A stretch of DNA of 64,000 bases from Triticum aestivum (Eukaryota; Streptophyta; Magnoliopsida; Poales; Poaceae), in the NCBI RefSeq assembly GCF_018294505.1, contig NC_057809.1:139722979-139786978 (forward strand). Direction: 5' to 3'. Positions 44,721 to 57,691 of this stretch are shown here, piece after piece. A program made the translations under genes and the position numbers. The notes under the pieces were generated by a model, which was given only the letters and a program-made list of their open reading frames with translations, had not been told where the DNA came from and did not search any database. Every line of letters begins with the position of its first letter. Positions within the stretch are counted from its first letter, which is position 1.

Positions 44721-46262
44721 ATGGCGGCCTATGAAACGCTGTCCTAAAAATGTCAGCTCGGTTCGAGGGGCTCGAATTTCACCATGTGGCTTGGGAAAAC
44801 AATCAAGCGGCGGATATCCTCGCCCGCATCGGTGCAAAACGCGATGTGGTCCCCCCTCAACATATTTCTGGAAAGGTTGTTCAAGCCATCCGTAGCATGG
44901 GAAGGGGACACCGGTAACAATAGTCCGGACCCAGCCAAAATGCCCGATACCGAACACTCTGACACAATCGGAGGCTCCGCCACCGAAATAACACCTTCCG
45001 CCCACGTAATAATGGCCATTATAGCCCTGTGGACAGAACCATTCCTGGCCTACCTAACTAGGCAGGAACTTTCGGAGGACCAAAATGAGGCACGCTGCAT
45101 AGTGCAGCGATCTAAGGCCTACAGGGTCCACGAGGGAGAATTGTATAAAAAAATCACTACCGGAGTCCTTCAAAGGTGCATCTCCGAAGAGGAAGGGTGG
45201 AACCTTTTGGCAGAAATCCACGCCGGACTCGGCGGTCACCATGCCGCAGCCCGGGCTCTTGTAAGCAATGCCTTCCGTACATGATTCTATTGGCCAACGG
45301 CCCGGCAAGATGCACAGGACTTGGTCCAACGTTGCGCCGGTTGCCAGCTCTTTGCAAATCAAAGCCACATGCCACCCACTGCCCTCCAAACAATCCCCAT
45401 TACATGGCCCTTCACGGTCTGGGGGCTTGACATGGTTGGACCCCTTAAAGGGGGAACCCACAAGAAAAAATACTTACTGGTCATGGTGGATAAATTCACC
45501 AAATGGATAGAGGCCAAACCTGTTAAAACAGCCGAATCCGGACCAGTGATAGACTTCATATCTGGGGTCGTACACCGTTATGGCGTCCCCCACAACATCA
45601 TCACTGACAATGGCACAAACTTCACAGCCGATGAGGTAAAACTCTGGTGCAGCAAAATGGGCATCAAGCTCGATTATGCTTCAGTCTATCACCCACAAAC
45701 CAACGGCCAAGTCGAGCGATCAAACGGTCTTATAATGAGCGGCATTAAACCCAGATTAGTGTGTTCCTTAATGGAGTCTAACACGCACTGGGTAGAGGAG
45801 CTCGACTCCGTACTCTGGGGGCTTCGGACCACGCCGAATCATAGTACCGGATATACACCCTTCTTTATGGTGTACGGCGCAGAGGCAGTCTTGCCCTGTG
45901 ACATAATTCATGACTCACCTCGAGTGCGCATGTACGAAGAAAGAGAAGGCGAGCTCGATCGACAGGACAGTATGGACACCCTGGAGGAGGAACGCGACAT
46001 AGCCAAAGCACGTTCCGCATTTTATCAGCAACATGCTCGCAGATACCAAAGCAGAGAAGTACGGGCCAAAACTTATAACGTTGGCGAACTAGTTCTACGC
46101 CTGTTGGATAAGAAAAAGAACAAGCTCGAGCCCAAATGGGAAGGTCCCTTCATTGTTGACCAAGTTCTGACCGGTGGAGCGTACCGACTTCGGGATGCAT
46201 CGACTAGTCGACTCGAGCCGAACCCATGGAACGCGGCCAGGCTCCGAAGATTCTACGCCTAG
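44721..46262 (+). pseudogene. pol: Element A integrase
   Basis: The N-terminal zinc-binding part has His residues at GLGGHHAAAR (about 45230) and the Cys pair CAGCQLF (about 45330). One in-phase opal codon (45282-45284) lies between them. The catalytic core has Asp in WGLDMVGPL (about 45425), Asp in ITDNGTNF (about 45605) and Glu in TNGQVERSNG (about 45715), with the usual spacing. GYTPFFMVYGAEAVLP and a C-terminal GPFIVDQVLTGGAYRL domain follow. The frame ends at 46262 with LRRFYA; there is no chromodomain. It would insert element DNA with 5-bp duplications. The opal codon makes this copy non-functional. Confidence 0.88.
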
Positions 46263-46918
46263 CACCGTACTCTATGTTCGTCCCCTCCCTTTGTCCATTT
46301 TTTGGATATACATTATCTGTCTTGTTTTTCTTTCTTCCTTTCTTTTATTCTTTCTCTAGGCCTTCAAGGGCCAACTTGTGCCTCGCTTGCACATTATAGA
46401 TGCGCTAGCCACGCTCATCATACCTGGGGGCTTCTTTCACAGAAGCTTAATTATTTATCTGGGCCTCAGGCCCCGCACATGTGTCATGCTTCCGCATGTA
46501 CCTTTTTTTCGCCATTATATGCATCGATATGACTTAAGTTTTGGCCAAGCTGGGTTGCCTGTCTCTTGTATTTGTGCCCTACGTTCCCGTTAATTCAGCT
46601 AGGGCATAAGGGGAGCACCTCTGCGATTGTTACTGCCGGGTCAGCCGGATGTGTACCTCAGACTGGGTGAAGCCGAAAGCTAGCTTTCTTAAGGGAATAT
46701 TCGGTCGGTGAACAAAAGATGATTTTTATTTATTGTCCATATCTGAGCCCAGATGTTTTTCCTGTGTTTCCTATCACAGTCCGGACATGCACTTTAGGGC
46801 ATGCTTACCCAGGGAAAGGAACCCTTAACGGAACTATTCTCCCTGGAAGATGTTTCTTACTACCCATGTAATATAACATAACTAGTTGGGCACTTGTCTG
46901 TTCAAGCAATAATGACCC
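46263..46918. other. Element A spacer between integrase and antisense gene
   Basis: C/T-rich stretch then non-coding sequence. 46549-46690 (GCTGGGTTGCCTG ... GAAGCCGAAAGCTAGC) is shared with element F at about 54958-55096 and, more diverged, at 56006-56135, linking A and F. No supported ORF. Confidence 0.65.
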
Positions 46919-49571
46919 CTACGCCTGGTCTCCACGCATACCCCGGTTCTCAAGCACTAATGGGTCTGCCTTGGTATACCGCGTCTTCACCATGGCCCAG
47001 GCTTCTCTGGCACCCTGTCGGCAAGCCGATATCTTCCATAATCGGAAGCGCCGCCGTGCTCCCTTGAGCTTCTCCGTAAGCTCTGCAACACCCTCTGGCA
47101 GGGAGACGGATGGCCACAAGGCCTGGGCAACACCTTGCATCACCTGCCGAACTTGTTCATGCAGATGTGAGAGCTTGGATAGAAGATCACCCGCAGACCC
47201 GATCATTTCCTCCGCGGGACGAACCGTCAGCATACCTACAGACATAACGTCATTAGTCGGCCTCTTCGCCAAAATCCTTTAAAAGGATTCGTTCAAGCAC
47301 TTACTAAAAATGCCGCGCCGAAGCCGCTTATTCTCCTTCACGGAGTCTGCAAGCTGAGCTCGAACGTCTTTTAGTTCCACGCTCAGCTTGATATTGGCAT
47401 CTCGGAGATTGTTTTTCTCCCGCCTAACCTCAGTCAGCACGCGTTTGCCAGCCTCTAGCTGTCGCATAACATGCTGGTCCTTCGGATTTTCTCCGGATTC
47501 ATCTGCAACATCTATTGTTAGATCTGCAGCCATGCCGCACACTATATGGTAACCATCATTCTTTAAAGTAAATGTTACCAGCGGGTGACTTTTTTGGTTC
47601 CTGCAATGCAGCAACAGCAGCCCGCAGTTGGGTCTTGCATTCCTCTAGCTCCTGTGACAGCCTAGTATTCTTCTCTGTAAGAACCTACACAATAAAGATG
47701 ATCCTTAAATCAGTTCTGCTAACTGTTTCAAGTCTCAGGGGCTACTGATACATATAAATCGTCAGATTTACTTACCCGTACATCCTTTACAAACTGATCC
47801 GTGGCTCTGGCTAGACCATCTTGAGCAGCTCGGAGGTACGCCTCTCTAGAATTGAAGGCATCAAATGCCTCTGGTGAGAAACAAGCGTCATGAAGTACGG
47901 CCCGGTGGCGCCTATGATTCATGGTGCTTTCCACTTCTGAGTTTGTAGCGGATAATCTATCCGCATCCTCTGTAGGGGCAGTATCCGGCGCCTGCCCCAT
48001 ATCGGTTTCCGCCTCTATGTCCGGTCCTGGCGCCCGACTGGTGGAAGCGTGATTAGTAACATCGCCGGACATATTCCGGCGAGCGTTTTTTCTGTTAAAG
48101 AAACATGGGCGTCATTATATGTCGAGAAAGACGAAAACCACGGAGCGGGGTTTTTGTCATACCTTTGTGCCGGCGTCTCCGTCCTGATTGCCTTCCTTTT
48201 TGGCCCACCCGGCCTCGGCGCCTCTTGCTGGCGAGTTGCTGCGGGTTCAGCAGGGCGTCCCGAATGCCTTCCGTGTAAAAATGCCATGTGTATATGGTGG
48301 GTGAAGTGTCTAAAAGGGGATCCTAGTTTTTGGAGTTGGGATTTTTGGTTTTTCTTACGTGCAATGCAGGGAGCAGTCCGGGATAGTCGGCCGTAATGGC
48401 CACCATGGCATCATCGTAGCTTAACTGATAGAACTGCCGGTCTATCAGCTGCACGAATATAACCGGATGTTCTTCAAGCCCGGAATCGAGGGCCCAGTCA
48501 GGGTTCTCTGGTTGTGGAGAAGGGCTGCTGACCTCCTTTATGGGTTTTCGCAGTTCCTACCGCAAAGTGGCAACGTGAATACTTACGACAAAGAATACAG
48601 GAGAAATGGGAGTAGGAAGATATAACTTACCCAGCTTGGAGGATTGTACATAGAGAATCCATCCCGTGGCTTGATGCTGGTGAACTCCTCTTCCTCACCC
48701 TTGAACAATTCGAACAGAATTTTCGTTAAAGCGGCAGCATTGTCCGGACCCTTACGCCCGCAGCGGGTGGCATCATCTGCCCCGTTAAAACACCACAAGG
48801 GGTGTCCACGATATTGTAGTGGTTGCACTCCCCGCATTATGCAAATCGACATAACTTCGATTACTGTCAAACCTGATCGAGCCAGTGCTTTAATCCGGTT
48901 CATCAGATAGAGGACTTCTCCATTGTCTTCCACCTGGGGGCTCCGTGGGTGCCAACTTCGGTGTTTCTTCAGAGAAGCATCGTTGAACTCAGGAAGACCC
49001 CGCCGAACAGGGTCCAGAAGGGGAACGTCCTCCATATAAAACCATTCTGAAGGCCAGTCTTCGGACGACTTCTTCGGGGTACCGGATAGGTATCCGGTAT
49101 CATGCGCCATATTTCGGCTCCGCCCACTTGATAAAGTGACCCCCTCTGTGTGCGAGGGACGAGGCAAAATAGCCTTTTCCATAGCTCGAAGTGAGCCTCG
49201 CAGCCCAGGAACAACTCGCAGAGAGCAACATAGCCAGCGATATGTAGGATGGAGGCGGGGGTGAAATTGTGTAATTGGAGGCCGTAGAACTCCAGGAGCC
49301 CGCGGAGGAACGGATGAATTGGAAATCCGAATCCCCTTAATAAATAGGGAACAAGGCAGACCCGTTCCCCCATAGAGGAGCAGGGAAAGCTCTCTGCTTG
49401 CTCCCTGCCATTGTAGGTGGCAAGCCCAGCTCGAACGGGCACCATATACGCCGGAGGGAGAAATCCCTTAGTCTACAGTTCGACTAATCGACTGTGCGGA
49501 ACTGAACACCTCTCCCAATCACCGGGCTTAGGGCTACGGGGGCGGGAGGAGGAGCTACGGAGGTCGGCCAT
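46919..49571 (-). pseudogene. Antisense spliced gene of element A, putative gypsy-type transposon domain protein
   Basis: Counterpart of 364-3362 in B, opposite to A's pol. The likely start is at 49571 (MADLRSSSSRPRS), in phase through one amber codon to 49445. The PF04195-like domain shows FGFPIHPFLRGLLEFYGLQLHNFTP, ALCELFLGCEAHFELW. A frameshift near 49170 leads into the continuation SEWFYMEDVPL, MNRIKALARSGLTVIEVM and HPLWCFNG (49180-48635). A GT donor at about 48630 ends this exon. Later exons: basic segment 48287-48060, acidic segment with 48060-47770, coiled-coil-like 47614-47279, and a last exon 47240-46919 (EMIGSAGDLLSKLSHLHEQVRQVMQG) matching B's last exon. Not translatable as it stands; function unknown. 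Confidence 0.72.
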
Positions 49572-49879
49572 GCTGGAATGGATCTTTCCGAAACGCGCTC
49601 TGATGGATTATCGCTGGGGGAGGATGGTATGGATTGGATCTAAGGATCCCCATCCCTTTAATAGACAATTTATTTATCTGGCTAGGGGGGTGAATGTAAA
49701 AACACCCTGGCACCTCGTATTCATTCGATGCATGGGAGATAGCCCTTATTGGGCACAGAAGCCAAGAGGTCCAAACATTTATGGGACCGGACACTGCTTT
49801 ACAAACGCTCGAAAGATGGAGAAGAACCCGCCTTGCAATACCGAAGACAACTGTGCACCAGACTCATCATCATTGAAGC

Positions 49880-49895
49880 CTGGTTCGGGGGCTAC
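49880..49895 (+). other. PPT of element A
   Basis: CTGGTTCGGGGGCTAC abuts the 3' LTR; element F has the related TTTAGGGGGCTAC before its own. Confidence 0.8.
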
Positions 49896-50369
49896 TGAGG
49901 GAGTCCTGGATTAGGGGGTATCCGGACAGCCGGATTATATCCTTTGTCCGGACTGTTGGACTATGAAGATACAGGATTGAAGACTTCGTCTCGTGTCCGG
50001 ATGGGACCCTACTTGGCGTGGAAGGCAAGCTAGGCAATACGGATATGTATATCTCCTCCTTTGTAACCGACCTTGTGTAAACCTAGCCCCCTCCGGTGTC
50101 TATATAAACCGGAGGATTTTAGTCCGTAGAACAACATACAATCATACCATAGTCTAGCTTCTAGGGTTTAGCCTCTCCGATCTCGTGGTAGATTAACTCT
50201 TGTAATACTCATATCATCAAGAATAAATCAAGCAGGACATAGGGTTTTACCTCCATCAAGAGGGCCCGAACCTGGGTAAAACATCGTGTCCCCTGCCCCA
50301 TGTTACCATCTGCCTTAGACGCATAGTTCGGGACCCCCTACCCGAGATCTGCCGGTTTTGACACCGACA
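49896..50369 (+). repeat. 3' LTR of element A
   Basis: 474 bp, about 16 substitutions from the 5' LTR by hand, many of them C/T or G/A as expected from decay of methylated cytosines. Followed by the TSD GTAAG at 50370-50374. Confidence 0.93.
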
Positions 50370-50374
50370 GTAAG

Positions 50375-51579
50375 AAAAATGATAATGATGTTAGAGTTAT
50401 GACTAGAGGTGGTAAAATGACTCAGGAACCTTTGTATCCTAAGGGCCATCCTAAGAGAATTGAGCAAGATTCTCAGAGAACTAATATTGATGCACCTAGT
50501 CCTTCTAAGAGGAAGAAAAAGAGAAATGATAGGACTTTGCATGCTTCTAGTGAACCTGTTGATGACACACCTGAGAATCCCAATGATATTTCTATTTCTG
50601 ATGCTGAAACACAATCTGGTAATGAGCATGAACCTAGTGATTATGTTAATAATGATGTTCATGTTGATGCTCAACCTAGTAATGATAATGATGTAGAGAT
50701 TGAACCTGCTGTTGATCTTGATAACCCACAATCAAAGAATCAACGTTATGATAAGAGAGACTTTGTTGCTAGGAAGCACGGTAAAGAAAGAGAACGATGG
50801 GTTCAGAAACCCATGCCTTTTCCTCCTAAACCATCCAAGAAAAGGATGATGAGGATTTTGAGCACTTTGCTGAAATGATTAGACCTATCTTTTTGCGTAT
50901 GTGTTTGACTGATATGCTTAAAATGAATCCTTATGCTAAGTACATGAAAGATATTGTTACTAATAAAAGAAAGATACCAGAAGCTGAAATTTCCACCATG
51001 CTTGCTAATTATACTTTTGAAGGCGGAATACCAAAGAAACTTGGAGATCCCGGAGTACCAACTATACCATGCTCCATTAAAAGAAACTATGTTAAAACTG
51101 CTTTATGTGATCTTGGAGCCGGTGTTAGTGTTATGCCTCTCTCTTTATATCGTAGACTTGATTTGAATAAGTTGACACCTACTGAATTATCTTTGCAAAT
51201 GGCTGATAAATTAACTACTATACATGTCGGTATTTGTGAGGATGTGCCTGTTGTGGTTGCAAATGTTACCATTTTAACAGACTTTGTTATTCTTGACATT
51301 GTCAAGGACGATAGTATGTCTATTATTCTTGGAAGACCCTTTTTGAATACTGCAGGGGCTGTTATTGATTGCACCAAAGGCAATGTCACTTTTCATGTTA
51401 ATGGCAATGAGCATACGGTACACTTTCCGAGGAAACAACCTCAAGTTCATAGTATAAACTCTACTGGAAAAATTACATTGATTATTTTTGGAGGTTTTGA
51501 ATTTCCTCTTCCTACTGTCAAGAAGAAATATGATATTCTTATTGTTGGGGATGTGCATATCCCCGTTGAAGTAACCTAG
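50375..51579 (+). pseudogene. Element D gag C-terminus and aspartic protease
   Basis: The gag tail 50399-50878 is hydrophilic and co-linear with G 60840-61310; a frameshift near 50845 precedes the protease frame 50875-51579. The protease domain has ALCDLGAGVSVMPLSLY (catalytic Asp 51109-51111, DLGA form), VILDIVKDDSMSIILGRPFLNTAGAVID and a C-terminal YDILIVGDVHIPVEVT before the stop. No RT follows in the 360 bp before G. The open protease frame keeps its active-site Asp, unlike G's. Confidence 0.8.
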
Positions 51580-51940
51580 TGTTATTCGAAAATTCTCTGG
51601 TTCCATGTTATTCGGAATGAGTTTGTTAACAAGACCTGATCAACCTTGTTAGTGGATTCCTTTTGATGAGCATGAGATGGATGAATTTAGAAAACACAAC
51701 TCTTTGTACCCTCTTTTTACTTTCTGTCATTTAGTTTAAATAAAGCAAAAACAGTAATTTCTGTCTGTTTTTTGAATTATCCATGCAATAAAATACCCCA
51801 AAAATAAAAGTTCTCCAAATGCCCTGAAATTTAAATATGATTTTTTCTGGAATATTTGAGAATATCTGGCACTGAGAACACAGCAGGGGGAGCAAGCACC
51901 TAGCCACAAGGGTGGAGGGCGCGCCCTACCCCCTTGGGTG
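51580..51940 (+). other. Element D non-coding sequence after the protease
   Basis: Co-linear with G 62005-62362. It ends abruptly at CTTGGGTG/TGATACG where G begins; G's own copy continues past this point with CGCCCCCTACCTC, so D is interrupted here and not ended. Confidence 0.7.
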
Positions 51941-52359
51941 TGATACGTCTCCGTCGAATCTATCTTTCCAAACACTTTTGCCCTTGTTTTCGACTCTAAC
52001 TTGCATGATTTGAATGGAACTAACCCGGACTGACGCTGTTTTCAGCAGAATTGCCATGGTGTTATTTATGTGCAGAAACAAAAGTTCTCGGAATGACCTG
52101 AAACTCCACGGAGCGTATTTTTGGAAATAATAAAAAATACTGGCAAAAGATCAAGACCAGGGGCCCACACCCTAGCCCCCTGGAGCTCCTTCGACCTCAA
52201 CTCCAACTCTATATATTCGTGTTCGGAGAGAAAAAATCAAGGAGAAGGATTCATTGCGTTTTACGATACGGAGCCGCCACCAAGCCCTAAAACCTCTCGG
52301 GAGGGCTGATCTGGAGTCCGTTCGTGGCTCCGGAGAGGGGAATCCGTCGCCATTGTCAT
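51941..52359 (+). repeat. 5' LTR of element G, first part
   Basis: 419 bp matching 28227-28700 of D. The terminal inverted repeat is degraded (GATACG with CGAATC). A 5-bp TSD GTCAT (52355-52359) precedes F. Confidence 0.88.
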
Positions 52360-52837
52360 TGACGATGTCCTGGACTAGGGGGTACTCACCACGTCGTCTC
52401 CCGATCTGTAGATTGGGCCGAGGACCCCCATGGCCGTATACTCATGGGCCAGTTCGGACAACTGCCGCATACATGGAAGATTCCACACGACTTGGCGATC
52501 AAGACAAGGACTCCTCCCCACCAGCGTATTCGGCAAGGACTCTTGTTATCCTAGGCCTCTGGTGCATTATATAAACCGGTGCCAGGCTAGTCGATAGAGA
52601 TATACAACAATCATACCATAGGCTAGCTTCTAGGGTTTTAGCCTCTACGATCTCGTGGTAGATCAACTCTTGTAACACTCATATCATCAATATCAATCAA
52701 GCATGACGTAGGGTATTACCTCCATCAAGAGGGCCCAAACCTGGGTAAACATCGTGTCCCCTGCCTCCTGTTACCATTGATCCTATACGCACAGTTCGGG
52801 ACCCCCTACCCGAGATTTGCCGGTTTTGACACCGACA
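52360..52837 (+). repeat. 5' LTR of element F
   Basis: 478 bp starting TGACGATGTCCTGGACTAGG. Its second half (from TATATAAACCGG, about 52570) is close to A's LTR; its first half (U3) is different from A's. Confidence 0.92.
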
Positions 52838-55800
52838 TTGGTGCTTTCATTGAGAGTTCTGCTGTGTGATCGACAAAAGGATCGATGGCTCGTCTGCAGA
52901 TTGACTGCGACGTCGACATCTTCATCACCGGCTCGATTGGTCACCTTGGCTTGACCGAGGACTGTGCCTTGCCTCCGATCGTCATGTTCGGACGAGGGCC
53001 TTCATCAACATCAACTCCGATCTCTATCAAGATCATGGATGAATCATCCATGGAGCTCGGGGGCTCAACGTCAACATTGCCCTCAGGCGACCGTGCTGTT
53101 TTTCCGAACAGCGAACTTGTATCCACTGACACCACCTCTTAGAGCATCACTTTGACGATCCCTTTGGTGGGATTGTGCGGAATTGAGTCTACAACAACCA
53201 TGCAAAATTTCATCGAGTTCCAATGGAGGAATCTCCAGCAATCTACGATATATCGGAGCCCTGTCAAATCTGGACGGGAATCTGGACGAGTTTAGGGCGT
53301 GGTCTCCAGAACCTAGCTCGGACGTCCTTTGGAAGATCTAACCATTGAACGGCTGCGGAATTCCTATATCTAACACCCCTCAAAAATTTCAGCTCGAGCT
53401 GACCGTCCAAACTCCGGGAACCTTTCGATTAGTGCATCACTTTTCGGGTCTATTTTCTGCGCGAATACGGATCCGACCCGAATTCATGTTTCTTTATGAA
53501 CGTGATATGTGACAACCTTCTTAAATGAATATTCTCCTAGGGTATTGTGCGTTGTTTTTAAACATGTGTCGTAAAATTTTAAGCCTCCTCTGAGGTAAAC
53601 TGCACTATCATACTGGTGTCAAACCAGTCCGGCAATACTGCTCCACGGCTACCGACCTGCGCTAGACACGTCGTCGCCTTTTGAGCCAAGCTCAACTACT
53701 TTGGATCATCATCTCGGCGAGCGAACAAGAGTTCGGAATCACCAAGGATAAATCATCACCAACATCGCCGCCCCATGAAATACACGGAGCGGGAACACAG
53801 GCATCTCCGCATGGTCACTTCATCAAGCCGGCATTGACCGCGTCCACAAGTTACGACCTGCGTTGACTGAGGGCTTCACCATCTCTTCATCAACTTACTT
53901 CGGAGACTTCGGCATCACCAGCTGACCAACTTCATCACATTAGCTGGACCACGGGCTTTTCCTCGGCGAGCCAACCTTTGCTAGCATCGCCATGCCACCG
54001 CTTCATCACCCACCAGGCAATGGGTGTGCGGATCAAGCCCCAATTTTGGGAGTAACCTCTCTCCAGATTGCTACAACAAATAAACCAGGTGCTATTAATC
54101 CTAGTATTTTTTGCTTGCTCGGGTTCATTTTTCCCAAGGAATTATTACTCTAGTTTGTTCATCATATGTACACAGATCTATCAAATGATGGCTGCATTAA
54201 CGACGGTCGCATGGTGGTTCGGTCAGTTTACGTACATGCCCGGCGAACGCCGCATCCGGAACTCGGATCGACCTGTGAATTCAGGCTTTGCCACGCCTTT
54301 ACCGCATCACGCCGACACCCTGCATCGACATTGACTTCGGCGCCAGACCATATTTCTTTTATTACTCACTTTGCATAAATTATTTATTATGCAACGATTT
54401 TTTAATTGTCATTATTATTATTATCTCCGGTTTGCACTATTTTTTGTGCACAGAAAAATGATCCAGCCGGACTATATCCTTTGGCGTCACCTCGGCTGGA
54501 CGGGGGGCTTCGTCAACACTTCATTACCCCATGTCGGGGACTTCGGCATCACTCGGCCGGCCTACATTGACCGTGCTATGTCACAACTTTGGAGTGCCGA
54601 GCTCTTTGCTCCGCCACCTCGGGACCGGCTTGGGGGATGGAACCTTGTCCCGCATCAAGCTCGGACCGTGTCGTCAATACCGAACACATTAACCAGCTAA
54701 GTTGCCTTCATGCTCCAAGTTTTAAATTTTTAACTTGTGTTCGGTTCGACCAAGCATTATACTTTTTTGGAAAAAAGTTGCTTGTAGAAAATCTCCTTGT
54801 CAAAACTTTGTTTGTGACACACAAATTCAAATACCCCGTTTACTTGGGGGCTCCCTTGATGGAGATTTTCCTCTTGCATATGATTATACTTGTACGGCTT
54901 CGTTCCTTGTTCATGTATTATGCCACAATATGCACCATATTGACTTAAGCGATTTGCAAGCTGGGTTGCCTGGCTCCTGTGCTTACCCCTACGTTCCCAA
55001 TTGTTCGGCTAGGTGGTAAAGGGAGCACCTCTGCGATTGTCACGACCGGGTCCTCCGAGCTCTGACCTCAGACTGGGTGAAGCCGAAAGCTAGCGCTCTT
55101 ATTGTTTTCAATCATGGTCGGCACACAACGGAACTCATGAGTACAAAAAATCTATTGCACAAGTCTCATAGTAATAATGAGCATCGAAGAAAGGTATCGG
55201 TGGGGGTACTATTTTCTTCGAAGATGCTTCTTACACTTCGTCTGTAATATAGCATAAGTTCACTGAGCGCGCTTTTTCTGTTACAGCCTTATGGCCCGGT
55301 GGCCTGGTTATCGGAAACACTGTCGATATTCTCGATAGGTTGAGTACATAACACTTTTCGGTCCTTGACCGAAGAGGGAGAATACGACGGTCGGTTAAGA
55401 CGCGTTTAAAGTTCGGGTGAACAAAGATATGAAATTAGTACTTCGGTACATACAATCATTATACATAAAATTCTTTTACCCAAGTCACTTGGGGGCTCCT
55501 AAATTTATATGAGCCATTTTATAATAAGTGTTCTTCTTCTTAATTGTTGCAAAGTTTTTATTACTATTATTATTCATCACTCCTTTTTTCGACACGAGTG
55601 TGTGGTCACTAGCCGGGGAGCCTAATTTCTCTCTCAAAGCCGCTAGAGTTTAGTTTGCTAAACTGGCCTAATGAGAAGTACTCCGCCTTCAGGATAGGAG
55701 GTTGAAGCCGTAGGCTGACCCGCTTGAAGTCTTGAGATAGGATGTGTCATGTTAAAGCACGACAGAAGCACTCTTTTTTTCCTAAGACCAATTTTTGGAT

Positions 55801-57691
55801 TGGCACCGAACAATTGATCTTGTTCGGACGTCAAGTTTTTACTGACGCCTTTTGGTTTTCCAAGCTTGTGACACTTTTAAACTATTTGTGTGTTTTCAGC
55901 ACAAGTCTCGCAGTGCAACGCCGGACACCTTTAGATATTCGGCAATAACATTCTCGGATGTTGCTATATATGCATCGGTTTCAAATTGTGTCTTCGGTCA
56001 ATAGTTGGGTTGCCTGGCTCCTGCACTTGCTTCCTACGTTCCGCTTTGTTCGGCTAGGAGTGCAAAGGGAGAACCACTGCTATTGTGCTTCCAGCTCACA
56101 TGGTTAAGCACCTCAGTGGAGAAAGCCGAAAACTGACTGTCACAAATTCCGGTAAACTGGTCAGTGATCCGATGACTGTGTTAAATGACGGGCCATTCAT
56201 AACAATGGCCGAAGTGTTTATGGCTTGACCTCGACTGTCGCCGAAGACTACTGGGGGCTATTAACTGGCCTCCCAAACTAAATCCTCAATATTTTGCTCT
56301 TACATTCGAGCTGAGGTTTCATGATCATGCTTAGCATGACAACCCAAAGAAAGGAACCGATAGCGGGACTATTTTCTTTGGAAGACATTTCTTATGTTAA
56401 ACAGTAATATAACATATCTCTCTGCGTACCTTTGTTTATAAAACCGTATGGCCAGATTGCCTTGTTTGTCGTAAATCTTTGCCCTCATAAAGGCTTTATA
56501 AAGTAGGACAAACACTCCTCGGCTACTGGCAGAGGAGGTGGAAGCCAATGGTCGGTCAACAAAGTTTTGTACAATGCGGATCCGAGCATTAATGACGTAA
56601 AGTACTTGGATACATAGAGTCATTACACATAATTTGTGATTTTACTATGGATATCGATCCTTAATTCGGCCACCCGTGCTCGCATTATGGCTCGGGGGCT
56701 ACTGGGCTTCGGGCTTATTATTTACAAATATTAAAGGGGCACATCGATCCCCTGATCTGGTGTTGCCACCCGACCAGTGTCTCGGGGGCTACTGCATTGC
56801 CTGTTCAATGCAGAAAATTTTAAGTGCAATACAGTTTCCGACGAGATTTTGATCCTCAGGTTGGTCGGCCGCACCCAGCCTGAGTCTCGAGGACTGAGCA
56901 TGCCGCTTTTTGTGTCCCGAAGTATTCTGCCGAGCTAGGACTAGATCCTCAGGCCGATTTTGCAAATCAACCTGAGTCTCATCGGCTACTGGGATCAGCG
57001 GTCTTACATCATCCTTCAGGTGCATCTCCGGTTTTAGACCGATACACACCTTGAGGGCTACTGACTATATATCTCGGCAGAGAATAAATTGCACCAATCA
57101 AAAATATTGAAAAAAAATCAGCCCACAGTTGGGGTGGTGCACCACCTCGGAAGCAGTCCGGCATAAAGCTCAGGCGCTAGTGGCTGGCTCCATAGAGGGC
57201 ATTTCCAGCATTAAGCTCGGCTAAACTCCTTCAACTTTTTTGAACCAAGGTGATATGACACCTCGGATATAGTCCGGCGTTGGAGCTCGGATACAGTCCG
57301 ACGTTGGAGTTTGGACATAGTCCGATGTTGGAGCTCGGTTACATTCCGGCGTTGGAGCTCGGAAAGCGGTCCGGCGTTGGTGCTCGGCTGCAAAAGATAC
57401 CTCGAATGCAGTCCGGCGTTAGAGCTCGGACGCAAGAGGACACTACCTCCCGGGAACAACTTCAAACCCGAGGTGTGGCATAAAAATAACAAGGCATTGA
57501 TAAAGGCCGAAAACTTAAAAGGGCTCCTCGGATACCCGACGTGTAAACTCGTCGAATGCATTTCGGCGATCCTCAAGATCGAAGATGAGAAGATTTGTTA
57601 AACCAGTTTTCAAGACCGACAACCAAAGATGAAGAACAGTTCGAAAGAATTGAGGAGAGTCCCTAACTTGAAGACCGGTTTAGGGGGCTAC
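52838..57691 (+). other. Interior of element F, non-coding
   Basis: PBS TTGGTGCTTTCATTGAGAG at 52838-52856. An 85-codon ORF at 52885-53142 (MARLQIDCDVDIF...) has no recognisable domain. Homology to A 46549-46690 occurs twice (about 54958-55096 and 56006-56135). PPT-like GGGGGCT boxes occur at about 56253, 56694, 56784 and, at the LTR, 57683. A 24-bp tandem array lies at 57262-57440. No protease, RT or integrase. Confidence 0.7.
57262..57440. repeat. Tandem repeat, about 24-bp unit, in element F
   Basis: The unit is close to GTCCGGCGTTGGAGCTCGGA plus four bases, about seven imperfect copies. It is open on both strands for about 100 codons (57211-57576 minus), an effect of the repeat length being a multiple of three. 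Confidence 0.85.

Larger units (their letters stand above)
40624..50369 (+). mobile_element. Element A: complete Tat-lineage Gypsy (Fatima-like), pol mutated, antisense gene present
   Basis: LTRs 40624-41096 and 49896-50369, TSD GTAAG, PBS 41097-41115, PPT before 49896. Order: gag, protease, RT, RNase H, integrase on plus, then a spliced gene on minus between integrase and 3' LTR. The protease-RT-RNase H-integrase order defines Gypsy. No chromodomain is visible after the integrase. Hand comparison of the LTRs gives about 16 substitutions and one indel in 473 bp. Inserted in D's gag. Confidence 0.92.
28227..51940 (+). mobile_element. Element D: Athila-lineage Gypsy with gag-protease, interrupted by E and A and cut by G
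   Basis: D's own sequence is 28227-30997, 40312-40623 and 50375-51940. It has a 1.42-kb LTR starting TGATACGTCTCC, a tRNA-Asp type PBS, a gag, and a protease frame that ends in a stop with no RT after it. Removing E and A with one TSD copy each restores co-linearity with element G (58174-62360), which is the proof of nesting. D's remaining 3' part, LTR and right TSD are not in the window, because G starts at 51941. Sabrina/WHAM-type by LTR resemblance, from memory. Confidence 0.85.

Noticed and set aside
57211..57576. 121-codon ORF in element F with a repeated Leu-Gln-Arg-Arg pattern
   Set aside because: It is the translation of a 24-bp tandem array, which stays open simply because the unit is a multiple of three.
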